A stretch of DNA of 64,000 bases, from contig NZ_BMXB01000002.1 of assembly GCF_014651535.1 (NCBI RefSeq), positions 186,001 to 250,000 on the forward strand, given 5' to 3'. The notes under the pieces are model-generated. The model saw only the letters and a program-made list of their open reading frames with translations, did not search any database and was not told where the DNA came from. The DNA comes from Salinimicrobium marinum. Its GTDB lineage: Bacteria > Bacteroidota > Bacteroidia > Flavobacteriales > Flavobacteriaceae. The position numbers and the translations under genes were made by a program. The stretch's first letter is position 1, and the number at the start of each line of letters is the position of its first letter. Shown piece by piece: positions 8,500 to 17,655 of the stretch.

Positions 8500-9372
8500 A
8501 TGCTGAAGTTTAGAAAAATAGATTATGATAATGATGTAGATGAAATCATCCAACTTTTAAATGCTAATTTTGAAACCGACCATACAAAAGAAGCCTTTCT
8601 TTGGAAACATTTTGCTAATCCTTTCGGGCAATCATATGGCTTGCTTGCAGTAGATAATCAAAGGATTGTTGCGTTAAGGATGTTTATGAGGTGGGAATTT
8701 ATCTGTGACAATAAAATTATAAAGGCTATTCGTCCTGTAGATACCTGTACAGATCATGCTTATAGGGGAAAAGGACTTTTTAAGAAAATCACACTTCAGG
8801 GGCTGGAAAATATCAGGGATGAATATGAACTTATATTTAACACTCCAAATGAGAACAGCAAACCTGGCTATTTGAAAATGGGATGGAGAACCATAGATAG
8901 CAACTTTAGCTATAAAGTTGGGCTAATAAACTTTTTGAAAAGAGAAGAAAAATTTATGGAAATACCTTCCAATAAAATTGGCTTTGATAAATTATGGATG
9001 GAAGAGCTTCCCTGTCAAACAAACATTTCCAGGGAATACCTGGATTGGAGGTATTCAGACAAAGCTTATAGTATAGCAAAGTTTGATGATGGTGGGATTG
9101 TTGTATACAAGGTAACAAAATTGAAAGGGATCAAAAGCATTGTTTTAGTGGATTCCTTTGGAGACAAAAAAAGGAGTGCCCATAGACTCATTTCTGTTTG
9201 TTCAAAAAATAAAGCAAAAGCAGTTTATTTTCTGGAAAACCAGAAAAACGAACACCTTAAATTTCTATTGAAGTTAGATCGGGGCACGCAAGCAGTAGTC
9301 AGCAAAGATGATAAATTTGGAATCAGTGGTAACATTGCTTTTTCTGTAGGGGATTTAGAAGGTAGGATATAA
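8500..9372 (+). CDS. GNAT-family acyltransferase of the glycan locus
   Basis: A 290-residue protein with an N-terminal GNAT domain. HAYRGKGLFKKITLQGL (about residues 85-102) is the acyl-CoA binding loop, and FNTPNENSKPGYLKMGW follows as in many glycan-locus acetyltransferases. The early FLWKHFANPFGQS motif recurs almost unchanged in the gene at 12890-13831 (WRFKHVENPFGKS), so the two are paralogs. The C-terminal half is extra to the minimal GNAT fold, with REYLDWRYSDKAY in common with the paralog. It probably acylates a sugar or a carrier-linked glycan; the substrate is unknown. Confidence 0.7.
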   Translation: MLKFRKIDYDNDVDEIIQLLNANFETDHTKEAFLWKHFANPFGQSYGLLAVDNQRIVALRMFMRWEFICDNKIIKAIRPVDTCTDHAYRGKGLFKKITLQGLENIRDEYELIFNTPNENSKPGYLKMGWRTIDSNFSYKVGLINFLKREEKFMEIPSNKIGFDKLWMEELPCQTNISREYLDWRYSDKAYSIAKFDDGGIVVYKVTKLKGIKSIVLVDSFGDKKRSAHRLISVCSKNKAKAVYFLENQKNEHLKFLLKLDRGTQAVVSKDDKFGISGNIAFSVGDLEGRI

Positions 9373-9382
9373 AAAAGGGTAA

Positions 9383-10495
9383 ATGAAAATTCTTCAGTTA
9401 GTAACAAAAAGACAATATAGGGGAGCAGAAGTTTTTGCCGCAAACCTAAGTAGTGAACTCCTTAAGTTGGGGCACGAAATCGTATTTGCTGGTTTATATG
9501 AAAATGAAAAAAATGTACTGGAAGTAGAAGGAGCAGAGAACCTAGATCTAAGTTTGATGAAAAAAGGTGCTTTTTCCCTTCCCCTAGTTCAAAAAGTAGT
9601 GCGGCTGGTAAAAAAATCAAAGCCCGATGTCATTCAGTGTAATGGCTCTGATACCCTTAAATATATGGTTGCCGCTTCCTTTTTTACTCCCAAAATCCCC
9701 TTGGTCTACCGTAATATAAGTATTATCAGCGAATGGTTGTCCAACACACCAAAAAAGCTGCTTTACAAAAAAATTTTTACTAAGATCGATCATGTTTCTT
9801 CTGTGGGCGAAGAAGCAATAGAGGATTTTATTAGGACTTTTGACTATCCTCTAAGCCAAACATCAGTGATTAGGAGGGGAATTCCCATTAAAGAAGTCAG
9901 ATCCCTGTCAGGGAAGAGCCTAAAAGAAGAACTGAATCTTGGAAAAGATGATAAAATTGCGATGCATATTGGTAATTTTAGTCCGGAAAAAAACCATCTG
10001 TTTTTACTGGATATTTTCTCAGAATTGAAAACAGAACAGCCTGAAGTAAAATTGGTATGTGTTGGAAATGGTGTCCTTTTTGAAAAAATCAAGAATGATA
10101 TTCAAGAAAGGGGCTTGGAAAATACGGTCTATCTCCTTGGGTTTAGGAAAGACATTCCAGAACTACTTTCTGAAGCAGAATGTTTTGTCCTTGCAAGCAA
10201 AGTAGAGGGTGTTCCTGGAGTGATATTGGAAGCCGCTGCCCAGAAAGTCCCATCTGTTGCCACAAATGTAGGTGGCGTTTTTGAAGTGCTTAAGGATGGC
10301 GAATCTGGATTTATGATAGACAATTTTGATAAAAACCAGTTTAAAGGGAAATTACTGGATATAATGAATGATTTAGTTTTGCGGGAAGAAATGGGGAATG
10401 AAGCATATAATTTAGTACAGGAAAGTTTTAATCCTGTTAAAAATGCTTTACAGTTCGAGTCTCTTTATAAACATTTGGTTTTAAATAATGCGTAA
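9383..10495 (+). CDS. Glycosyltransferase family 4
   Basis: A 370-residue GT-B glycosyltransferase. It opens with KILQLVTKRQYRGAEVFAAN and has the donor-binding ASKVEGVPGVILEAAAQKVP segment near residues 271-290 with the expected Glu pair. The next gene begins with nearly the same 20 residues, and the two overlap by 8 bp. They look like a tandem duplication that has diverged in acceptor-side regions. The donor-side motif is sound, so activity is likely. The sugar added is unknown. Confidence 0.86.
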   Translation: MKILQLVTKRQYRGAEVFAANLSSELLKLGHEIVFAGLYENEKNVLEVEGAENLDLSLMKKGAFSLPLVQKVVRLVKKSKPDVIQCNGSDTLKYMVAASFFTPKIPLVYRNISIISEWLSNTPKKLLYKKIFTKIDHVSSVGEEAIEDFIRTFDYPLSQTSVIRRGIPIKEVRSLSGKSLKEELNLGKDDKIAMHIGNFSPEKNHLFLLDIFSELKTEQPEVKLVCVGNGVLFEKIKNDIQERGLENTVYLLGFRKDIPELLSEAECFVLASKVEGVPGVILEAAAQKVPSVATNVGGVFEVLKDGESGFMIDNFDKNQFKGKLLDIMNDLVLREEMGNEAYNLVQESFNPVKNALQFESLYKHLVLNNA

Positions 10496-11579
10496 GTTGA
10501 AAATACTTCAATTAATACAAAAGAAACAGTACAGAGGGGCAGAAGTATTTTGTTGTCAACTCTCCAATCATCTAATAGAGCTAGGGCATGAGGTTGAGGT
10601 ATATAGTATTTACGATGGTAATGCTTCACTGCCATTACTTTATAAACAAGTAAAAACCCTTGCCAGGCCCAGAAATAGAAGGTTTATTGATTATCACGGC
10701 TGGTCGCAACTTGCTCGGATCATTGAAGAATTTCAACCAGATATTGTTCAGGCAAATGCTGCCGATACTTTAAAATACGCGGTGTTGTCGAAAATCTTTT
10801 TCAACTGGAAGAAACCTCTGGTTTACAGGAATGCAAGTGCCTCCAGTTTTTATGTGAAAACTCGGTTTTCAAAAAAAATCAATGAATTCTTGTTGAAGCG
10901 GGTAGATGCAATTGTATCGGTGTCAAAAGCTTCCAAGGATGATTTGAACAAACTATTTCCTTTTACTTCCACGATTACATCTGTTGTTCCAGTAGGGGTT
11001 GAAGTAAAAGGGTTTTTAGGGGGTGATCATTTTAAAACAGAATCCCAACACAAAAAAAAGCTGCTCCATATTGGATCTTTCACCAAGGAAAAAAATCATT
11101 ATGGACTATTGGATATTTTTCAGCGGATTCTAAATGATGAACCGTCAGTAGAACTTCATTTGGTGGGTGAAGGGATCTTAAGGGATAAAATTGAGCAAAA
11201 AGTAAGCCAGTTGGATCTGAAAGGTTCGGTTCATTTTCATGGGGAAGTGGAGGACCCAACTTTATTCCTTAAATCTTCTGATATCTTTATGTTACCCAGT
11301 CTAATAGAAGGTCTCCCAGCTGTTGTGGTAGAAGCCATGAATCAAAATTTACCGGTGGTAGCGTATAACGTGGGTGGTATTTCAGAAGTACTAAGTAACA
11401 ACACTGGCTACCTTATTGAGAAGAACAATGAAAGTTCCTTTGCAGATGCTGTTTTAAAAGACTTGGAAAATTCCGATAAACAGAAAGTTGAAAATGCATT
11501 CAATTTAGTTTCAGAAAAATTTAGGAATAGTGAGATAGCCAAACAATTTTTGCAGATATATGCTGAAATTCGTTCATGA
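10488..11579 (+). CDS. Glycosyltransferase family 4, tandem paralog
   Basis: A 363-residue GT-B glycosyltransferase starting inside the end of the previous gene. KILQLIQKKQYRGAEVFCCQ repeats the start of its neighbour. HIGSFTKEKNHYGLLDIF and LPSLIEGLPAVVVEAMNQN mark the donor-binding domain. The 8-bp overlap points to translational coupling. About 100 bp without a gene follow before the next glycosyltransferase. Specificity is unknown. Confidence 0.86.
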   Translation: MRKLKILQLIQKKQYRGAEVFCCQLSNHLIELGHEVEVYSIYDGNASLPLLYKQVKTLARPRNRRFIDYHGWSQLARIIEEFQPDIVQANAADTLKYAVLSKIFFNWKKPLVYRNASASSFYVKTRFSKKINEFLLKRVDAIVSVSKASKDDLNKLFPFTSTITSVVPVGVEVKGFLGGDHFKTESQHKKKLLHIGSFTKEKNHYGLLDIFQRILNDEPSVELHLVGEGILRDKIEQKVSQLDLKGSVHFHGEVEDPTLFLKSSDIFMLPSLIEGLPAVVVEAMNQNLPVVAYNVGGISEVLSNNTGYLIEKNNESSFADAVLKDLENSDKQKVENAFNLVSEKFRNSEIAKQFLQIYAEIRS

Positions 11580-11683
11580 AAATCTTCTATACTTTTTTCA
11601 TAACCCAGGCTGTTAATTTATATTAAAAGCTTGTCGACCACCTGCAATCAAGTAAATTTGTGGTCAATAATCATATATTACTA

Positions 11684-12793
11684 ATGCACAAGATCAAAAT
11701 CCTTCATATAATTAAATCCCTTGGCAGGGGAGGGGCAGAAATGCTGCTTCCTGAGACCCTTAAAATCCACGACACCCAAAAATTTGAATTTCATTATATC
11801 TATTTTTTGCCGTGGAAGGATCAAATGGTAGGTGCGTTGGAAGATGCAGGAGGAAAGGTGACCTGTATGGATGCCAAAAACAATATACAACTTTTCCTGC
11901 GTTACAATAAGGTAATTGATTATTGTAAAAGGGAAGGAATTGAGCTTATACATTGCCACCTGCCATGGGCAGGGTTTTTAGGTCGATTGGTGTTCAAAAA
12001 AACCGGTATCCCTGTTCTTTATACCGAACATAATATGCAGGAACGTTACCATGTGGTTACAAAGAAAATCAATAAATCTACTTTTAACCATCAAAGTATG
12101 GCTTTTGGGGTTTCTGAAGATGTAACAAATTCCATAAAAATTAATATAAATCCTTCTGTTCCAGTGAAAACCCTTCTTAACGGCGTGAATACTGATTCTT
12201 TTACGAGAAAAGGGGACACATCTATTAGGGAAAAATTAAATCTCCCGAGGGAAGCTGTTGTTTTGGGTAATGTAGCCGTATTTAGGTTTCAGAAAAGATT
12301 AAAAGAATGGCTTCAGGTTTTTGCGAAAGTACAAACATCTAATCCTAATGTTTATGGTATCATTGTGGGTGCGGGACCACTAGAAGAAGAGGTCAAAGAA
12401 GAACATAAAAAATTAGGGTTGGAAGGAAAGGTTTTTTTTCCCGGGCTTCAAACAGATGTAAAACCCTATTTTGAAGCCATGGATATTTTTATGATGAGCT
12501 CCTCATTTGAAGGCTTGCCTGTTGCACTTTTAGAAGCTATGAGTATGGAATGTGCTGTTGTAGCCACCGATGCCGGAGGGATCAAGGAGGTGGTGATCAA
12601 TGGGGAAACCGGGCTTACCTGTAAGGTTGAAGAATGGGAGAAGTTGAATGGTTTGGTTCAGGTTTTACTTGATGATCCTACAAAACTTGAAAAATTTAAA
12701 ATTGCTGCGAGAAAAAGGGTCGTTGATGCTTTTAGCTTAAAAATAATGGTGGAGCAACTGGAAGGTCATTATAGTTCATATTATCAAAATTAA
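11684..12793 (+). CDS. Glycosyltransferase family 4
   Basis: A GT-B glycosyltransferase of about 369 residues. HIIKSLGRGGAEMLL is the acceptor-side glycine-rich start, IHCHLPWAGFLGRL follows, and SSSFEGLPVALLEAMSMEC near the C-terminus is the donor-binding motif. An in-frame GTG at 11660 would add eight residues (VNNHILL before the Met). The ATG at 11684 puts the conserved KIKILHIIKS strand at the start and is preferred. A gap of about 100 bp on each side makes it looser than its neighbours in the operon. Specificity is unknown. Confidence 0.85.
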   Translation: MHKIKILHIIKSLGRGGAEMLLPETLKIHDTQKFEFHYIYFLPWKDQMVGALEDAGGKVTCMDAKNNIQLFLRYNKVIDYCKREGIELIHCHLPWAGFLGRLVFKKTGIPVLYTEHNMQERYHVVTKKINKSTFNHQSMAFGVSEDVTNSIKININPSVPVKTLLNGVNTDSFTRKGDTSIREKLNLPREAVVLGNVAVFRFQKRLKEWLQVFAKVQTSNPNVYGIIVGAGPLEEEVKEEHKKLGLEGKVFFPGLQTDVKPYFEAMDIFMMSSSFEGLPVALLEAMSMECAVVATDAGGIKEVVINGETGLTCKVEEWEKLNGLVQVLLDDPTKLEKFKIAARKRVVDAFSLKIMVEQLEGHYSSYYQN

Positions 12794-12889
12794 TTTGATA
12801 ATAAGATGGGTTCATAAAGTTTAGGAAAAACTTTAAATCGGTTTTACAAGACAACACCTAATGAAATATTCAAATTATTAGTCAGAAAG

Positions 12890-13831
12890 ATGGAGATAAG
12901 GGAAGGGACAGAGAAGGATATTCCTGAAATATTAAAAGTACTCAAGGCAAGCCTCGGTGAAACTTCTTCAAAAAAAACAGAAGAAATTTGGAGGTTTAAG
13001 CATGTTGAAAATCCTTTTGGTAAATCATTGATCTTGGTAGCTCTTGAAGCTGGGGAAATGATAGGAGTTAGGGCTTTTATGCGTTGGCAATGGCAAAAAG
13101 GAAATAAGATCCATACCACCTTCCGGGCTGTTGATACTGCAACCCATCCGAAACACCAGGGAAAAGGGGTTTTTAAAAAACTGACCTTACAAGCAATAGA
13201 ATTGGCAAAACAAGAAGGTGGACACTTTATTTTCAATACCCCAAATCACCTAAGCCTTCCGGGTTACCTGAAAATGGGGTGGGAAAAAGTTGACAAGCTA
13301 AAAGTGCAAATCCAACCAACTTTTCCGTTAAACTGGTTCTCTAATAAGATAACCGATTATAATACAGAAATTAGAACTCCTTCTCAAAATATTAAGACAT
13401 TGTGCTCTCTTACCAATGAAGATAAGGTGAAGAAGGCTAAATATTTTACCCCAAAATCAAATGAATATCTTAGATGGAGATATGAGGATAACCCATTACA
13501 GAAATATGAAGTAATAGCCGATATTTCATTTTATATGGCAGGTTATGTAAAGGAGCATACCTATTTCAAGGAATTAAGGATTGTGGAAATTGTGGTTGGA
13601 GATGATGGGGCATATGGCACGATCAAGAATATTATTTCCAATTGGGCTAAAAAATTTGGGACAGCTTTTATTTCAATGGCCAATGAGGATGGTTTAGGTA
13701 ATTTTTTTATAAAAGGGAATTTTGGTCCCGTGATGACAGTAAGAAAATTGAATCTCCCTAATGAGGAGTTCAATTATTTATTGGATCTGAACCATTTTAA
13801 TTATAGCTTGGGGGATTTAGAGTTATTTTAA
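12890..13831 (+). CDS. GNAT-family acyltransferase, paralog of 8500-9372
   Basis: A 313-residue protein with an N-terminal GNAT domain. HPKHQGKGVFKKLTLQAI is the acyl-CoA loop, and FNTPNHLSLPGYLKMGWEK parallels the gene at 8500-9372. The WRFKHVENPFGKS motif near residue 35 and EYLRWRYEDNPLQKY in the middle are also shared. The C-terminal half is additional to the minimal fold. The stop codon abuts the start of the Wzy-like gene, so the two are likely co-translated. It may acylate a sugar before polymerization. Confidence 0.7.
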   Translation: MEIREGTEKDIPEILKVLKASLGETSSKKTEEIWRFKHVENPFGKSLILVALEAGEMIGVRAFMRWQWQKGNKIHTTFRAVDTATHPKHQGKGVFKKLTLQAIELAKQEGGHFIFNTPNHLSLPGYLKMGWEKVDKLKVQIQPTFPLNWFSNKITDYNTEIRTPSQNIKTLCSLTNEDKVKKAKYFTPKSNEYLRWRYEDNPLQKYEVIADISFYMAGYVKEHTYFKELRIVEIVVGDDGAYGTIKNIISNWAKKFGTAFISMANEDGLGNFFIKGNFGPVMTVRKLNLPNEEFNYLLDLNHFNYSLGDLELF

Positions 13832-15046
13832 ATGGGAGGAGCGATATTTTTAGCTTTAGTGCTTTATCTGGTAAACCAGAGTATTTTTGGATTTTTTAAG
13901 AACAGGCATAAGTTTTTTTCTGTTTCTTTAATGAACCAGTTATATTTTTATCACCTTATATTTTGGCTGACCTACTATATCTATGCTTTAAATAATCCAT
14001 CCGACTCCAAAAACTACTACCGGAATACGCGCGCCTATACAGGAGAATGGCTGGACCTTTACGGTACCAGTACTACCTTTATTGATTTTATAGCGTATCC
14101 TTTTACCAATTGGATGGATTTACCTTATGTGGTTGTAATGGTAATATTTGCATGGATTGGCTATCTAGGATTTATCTTCACCTATATTTTTTTCAGAGAA
14201 AATATTCCAATAAAAATCAAATTGTTTAAACGGTTCGATTTCCTGTTTATACTTATGTTTTTGCCAAACATGCATTTCTGGACCTCATCTTTAGGGAAGG
14301 GCTCTGTTATTTTTCTTGGAATTATGATGTTTGTATATGCCTTAAAAGCCCCGAAGAAAAGATGGTTGACCCTTTTAGTGGGGTCTTTAATAACTTATCA
14401 TGTGAGGCCGCACGTTTTTATGTTTATGGTAGTGGGGGCAGGCCTGGGTTTTATGAGCGGGAACAAAAAAATATCAATGGCCCAAAAGGTGGGGGCATTT
14501 ATTGGAATGATTGGATTACTGATATTAATTCAGGATAAAGTATTGGCGGTAGTAAATCTTGGAGGTTCGGAGAATGTGGTGAGCGATTTCCAGGATTTCA
14601 CCTCCACAAGGTCTCAAGGGCTTAGTGAGGATGCAGGTTCTGGCGTGGATATGGCCAGTTATCCCCTTCCTGTAAAGTTGTTTACCTTCTGGTTTAGACC
14701 ATTATTTTTTGATGCACCCGGTATTTTGGGGTTAATTGTTTCAGCAGAGAACCTTTTGTATCTTATTATAGCATTTAAAATCTTAAAAAAAGATTTTATT
14801 TCCTTTATTAAAAAATCCCCAGCCTTGGTGAAAATGAGTGCTGTGGTCTTTTTTATGACTTCCCTGGCCATGACTTTTGTTATGTCAAATCTGGGGATCA
14901 TCATGCGCCAAAAGTCGATGGTGATGTACTTTCTGTTTTTTGTGATTTATTATTATATGGCAGAAAAGAAGTATAAAAGAATGGTTAAGCTTAAGAAGCT
15001 ACAAAAAAGAAGAAAAGAAGAAATCATGCATAGAGCCCAGGATTAG
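13832..15046 (+). CDS. Wzy-like O-antigen/capsule polymerase
   Basis: A 404-residue polytopic membrane protein with about ten hydrophobic segments. A long soluble loop (about residues 245-275, rich in Ser/Asp) falls between late segments, as in Wzy polymerases. LPNMHFWTSSLGKGS and a TYHVRPHVF segment resemble conserved polar motifs in Bacteroidota O-antigen polymerase-like proteins. The C-terminus is a basic cytoplasmic tail. It is the last gene of the first operon and is followed by an intrinsic terminator at 15145. Wzy would link repeat units on the periplasmic side. The call is by topology and context, since sequence conservation in this family is low. Confidence 0.65.
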   Translation: MGGAIFLALVLYLVNQSIFGFFKNRHKFFSVSLMNQLYFYHLIFWLTYYIYALNNPSDSKNYYRNTRAYTGEWLDLYGTSTTFIDFIAYPFTNWMDLPYVVVMVIFAWIGYLGFIFTYIFFRENIPIKIKLFKRFDFLFILMFLPNMHFWTSSLGKGSVIFLGIMMFVYALKAPKKRWLTLLVGSLITYHVRPHVFMFMVVGAGLGFMSGNKKISMAQKVGAFIGMIGLLILIQDKVLAVVNLGGSENVVSDFQDFTSTRSQGLSEDAGSGVDMASYPLPVKLFTFWFRPLFFDAPGILGLIVSAENLLYLIIAFKILKKDFISFIKKSPALVKMSAVVFFMTSLAMTFVMSNLGIIMRQKSMVMYFLFFVIYYYMAEKKYKRMVKLKKLQKRRKEEIMHRAQD

Positions 15047-15144
15047 AGTATCATTAGCATCGATGCTTCAGATTATTATGGCGTATTCATAAGTACGTTA
15101 AAATAGTGATTATCAAGCAATTAATTCTTATATTTAAGTATAAT

Positions 15145-15186
15145 AAAACCCCGAAAACGAGTCTCTAGCTCAAAAATCGGGGTTTT
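15145..15186. terminator. Intrinsic terminator after the first glycan operon
   Basis: Perfect 10-bp arms, AAAACCCCGA at 15145-15154 and TCGGGGTTTT at 15177-15186, enclose a 22-nt loop. The right arm ends in a T-run, which suits termination of the plus-strand operon ending at 15046. The A-run on the left arm would let it also work for transcripts from the other side. Confidence 0.8.
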
Positions 15187-15235
15187 AATCTTAAATCGTA
15201 GATACAAAATACAAAGAATTTCCAACTTTCAGCAT

Positions 15236-15466
15236 AGTTTTTCCTTCTCATCTTTTATTCAACAATTTGATTCATTTTACCAGCGCTTTTTGCAAGGTGA
15301 TTTGGGCAAGATCTATCTGGCAATCCTGTGGGATGAACTGGTTCGTTCCTTTGAGCTTTTGGATTCCAAGATGGGGCCTAGGAAAGCTATGCCTTGTTCT
15401 CCAAAACCAAGGTTAAAAGTCCAACCATTATACCTGAAAAAACATTCGATATTAAACATCCACTAA
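15236..15466 (+). pseudogene. Transposase N-terminal remnant (IS5/IS1182-like)
   Basis: No intact gene lies between 15047 and 15713. A plus-strand frame here reads FYQRFLQGDLGKIYLAILWD followed by ELV. That matches the start of IS5/IS1182-type transposases, where the family has ELGxIYxAIPWDELV. A later SKMGPRKAMPCSPKPRLK echoes the family KGPxSxFSPKGKLAL segment with substitutions. A stop ends it after about 75 residues, and the catalytic DDE part is absent. It is an old, inactive insertion scar at the edge between two glycan operons. Confidence 0.5.
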
Positions 15467-15566
15467 AAAAATACCCGACAAGAGGTACTTACCGGGATAT
15501 TATTGGCTTCTTCAAGAGGAATTTGACTTACTTTTGAATATGCCTATGAAGGAAAAGCTATTTAAC

Positions 15567-15597
15567 AAAGTCCCGACTCTTTAAAAATCGAGACTTT
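15567..15597 (-). terminator. Probable terminator for the membrane-protein gene at 15714-16430
   Basis: The arms AAAGTCCCGA and TCGAGACTTT form a 10-bp stem with one G-U type mismatch around an A/T loop. On the minus strand the stem sits about 115 nt downstream of the gene ending at 15714. It could also serve as a second stop for plus-strand readthrough. Confidence 0.5.
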
Positions 15598-15713
15598 GAA
15601 ATATTCACTTATTTTTAAAATATAAAAAATATTTTATCAAAATAAAATTCTCAGGATTGAATTAGTAGAGATACTGGAGGTTTTTACTTATTAGGAATAA
15701 CTTTACTCCATTT

Positions 15714-16430
15714 TCATTTTTTCGTAATACTTGAAATTAGATTGTTTTGGCGTAGATGTAAACATAAACAATAGCAAAGTATTAAACTACCTGAAATCAT
15801 TTCTCCGGAATCTTCAATGACAGTAAGTGCACCTGAGCCTGGCAAATCCTTGAAGAGACTATGCACCATATCTACTCCTACACCAAAAAATACTAATACT
15901 CCCACTATTAAAATGAGGTGTAAAGTGACTTCCCTCGTTTTTCTTTCACCCAGAAATAATGCATGTGTAAAAGGTAAAACAAAAGTAGCCCCAAGCATTC
16001 CTGCTATTGCTAATTCTCCGAAATCCTGGGCTCTAAGTCCTAATGCTGCTTCGATGTTAAAAAAGTTAACAAGGTTTCCTCCAAAAGTTTCGTGAAAAGC
16101 AAAAGCATCATCAAAAAATAATACTAAAAAAAACAGGCTCCAAATTAAATAAATGCCTTTTCGTTGTCGGAAAAATAAAATTGTAAGTAGTAAAGCACTG
16201 GTGCAAAATTGGAAATATTGAAACATCTCAGCATATCCAAAATCCATGTCGAGCCTTAACTGCAGAGTACCTGCATCTGTTACAGGAAGAGAAAAACTGT
16301 ATACATGTAATGCGATGAAAAGCAAATCAATACCTAATAAAAACATTAGGAACTTTTGAGCGGGTGGAAAGTAGTTATTGATTTTTACTGTTGTAGGAAT
16401 TCTGAAAACGGATGTAATAAATTGTGTCAT
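15714..16430 (-). CDS. Conserved-looking polytopic membrane protein of unknown function
   Basis: I do not recognise this 238-residue protein. It has about six or seven hydrophobic segments. Polar residues sit at membrane borders: FDDAFAFHETFGG in the middle, DMVHS, and EDSGEM near the end. This spacing of acidic and His residues in a polytopic protein is seen in metal-dependent membrane hydrolases of the CREST/ceramidase kind, but no firm match can be claimed. It is transcribed against the flanking glycan genes and ends near its own terminator. It may be an independent gene within the locus. Confidence 0.6.
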   Translation of the reverse strand: MTQFITSVFRIPTTVKINNYFPPAQKFLMFLLGIDLLFIALHVYSFSLPVTDAGTLQLRLDMDFGYAEMFQYFQFCTSALLLTILFFRQRKGIYLIWSLFFLVLFFDDAFAFHETFGGNLVNFFNIEAALGLRAQDFGELAIAGMLGATFVLPFTHALFLGERKTREVTLHLILIVGVLVFFGVGVDMVHSLFKDLPGSGALTVIEDSGEMISGSLILCYCLCLHLRQNNLISSITKK

Positions 16431-16546
16431 AATTTTTTTTTATAAAACTATTGACATTTTTACCTAATTATCTTAAAATTAAAGTAACATCTTCTTAAGG
16501 TTAAATTAAAATGTTCAGGTAATCCTTCTTGAATTTAAGGTTTTAT

Positions 16547-16554
16547 TAGATTTG
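16547..16554 (+). promoter_or_regulatory. Bacteroidota -7 box before the second NodB gene
   Basis: TAGATTTG matches the TAnnTTTG consensus of Bacteroidota housekeeping promoters. Initiation about 7 nt downstream would fall near 16561, just past the alternative TTG start at 16560. This supports the ATG at 16575 as the true start. A TTG at 16529 is a possible -33 element, but the spacing is short. Confidence 0.5.
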
Positions 16555-16574
16555 CCTGATTGAAAATATTATTT

Positions 16575-17555
16575 ATGAAAAAAAAAGGAATTTTTGTTAT
16601 CTCTTTAGATCTAGAACTTATCTGGGGAGTATTTGATAAGGTGGATTACAAAGAGAAAAGTTCTTACTTCAAGAATACAAGAGAAGTCATTCCGGAAATT
16701 CTTGATTTATTTTCAGAGTATAATATTGAATGTACCTGGGCTACAGTGGGGATGCTCTTTAACTCCACCTGGGAGGAATGGAAATCTAATTTTCCGGAAA
16801 ATTTTCCGGAATACCAAAATGAAGGTTTATCGGCCTATGCTTATGGAGAATCAATAATGTCTCCTGAAACTGAATTCTACTGTTTTGCCAAAGAAATCAT
16901 AGAAAAAATAAATGCCACTCCCAGTCAGGAAATTGGTACGCATACGTATTCCCATTATTACTGTTTAGAGCCGGGACAAGACCTGCAGTCCTTTGAAGTT
17001 GATCTCAAAAAATCCATTGAAATGGCAAGAGCAATGAACATTGAATTAAAATCCCTGGTTTTTCCCAGGAACCAGTTCAACAGTGAGTACCTTAAAGTTT
17101 GTAAAAAATTGGGTATAGAAAATGTGAGGTCCAACCCAACAGATTGGTTTTGGCAAGACACTCAAAAAGATTCGCTGAAAGACAAAATTTTCAGGACTGG
17201 GGATGCTTACTTGGGACCAATAAATAAATCCTACTCCATAAGTTCATTAAAAGCCGAGAAAGATAAACCCCTTGCGCAAAAAGCGAGTAGGCTGTTACGA
17301 CCATATTCCAATAATAAGATCCTTAACAAATTAAAAATCGACCGGATAAAATCTGAAATGACCTATGCTGCCCGTAACGAAGAAATTTACCATTTGTGGT
17401 GGCATCCGCACAACTTTGGCAGTAATCCACAGGAGAATTTAAAAGACCTACAGGTGCTCCTGGAACATTACAAAAGATGCCATAAAGAGTTTGGGTTCCA
17501 ATCTTTGAATATGGATGGGGTGAATAAGCAATTCCAAAATATTCTTAGGAATTGA
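16575..17555 (+). CDS. NodB-like polysaccharide deacetylase family protein
   Basis: A protein of about 326 residues with a CE4-like fold. FVISLDLELIWGVFD replaces the usual TFDDG strand with acidic residues. ECTWATVGMLF is the conserved substrate-side strand. EIGTHTYSHYYC carries the HxxxH-type metal ligands, and LVFPRNQFNSEYL is the late arginine motif. Such proteins occur in surface-glycan loci, where they may deacetylate amino sugars. An in-frame TTG at 16560 lies 15 nt upstream, but a promoter box at 16547 argues for the ATG at 16575. It leads a short plus-strand run with the ABC transporter and a GT2-GT4 pair. Confidence 0.75.
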   Translation: MKKKGIFVISLDLELIWGVFDKVDYKEKSSYFKNTREVIPEILDLFSEYNIECTWATVGMLFNSTWEEWKSNFPENFPEYQNEGLSAYAYGESIMSPETEFYCFAKEIIEKINATPSQEIGTHTYSHYYCLEPGQDLQSFEVDLKKSIEMARAMNIELKSLVFPRNQFNSEYLKVCKKLGIENVRSNPTDWFWQDTQKDSLKDKIFRTGDAYLGPINKSYSISSLKAEKDKPLAQKASRLLRPYSNNKILNKLKIDRIKSEMTYAARNEEIYHLWWHPHNFGSNPQENLKDLQVLLEHYKRCHKEFGFQSLNMDGVNKQFQNILRN

Positions 17556-17655
17556 AATAATTTTTTTTTGGCTTATCCAAAGCTTCTACTGTCAATGCAC
17601 TTCATCCAGTGACTTTAACTTATATTTGAACAATTAACCCATTTAAAAAAGTGCT

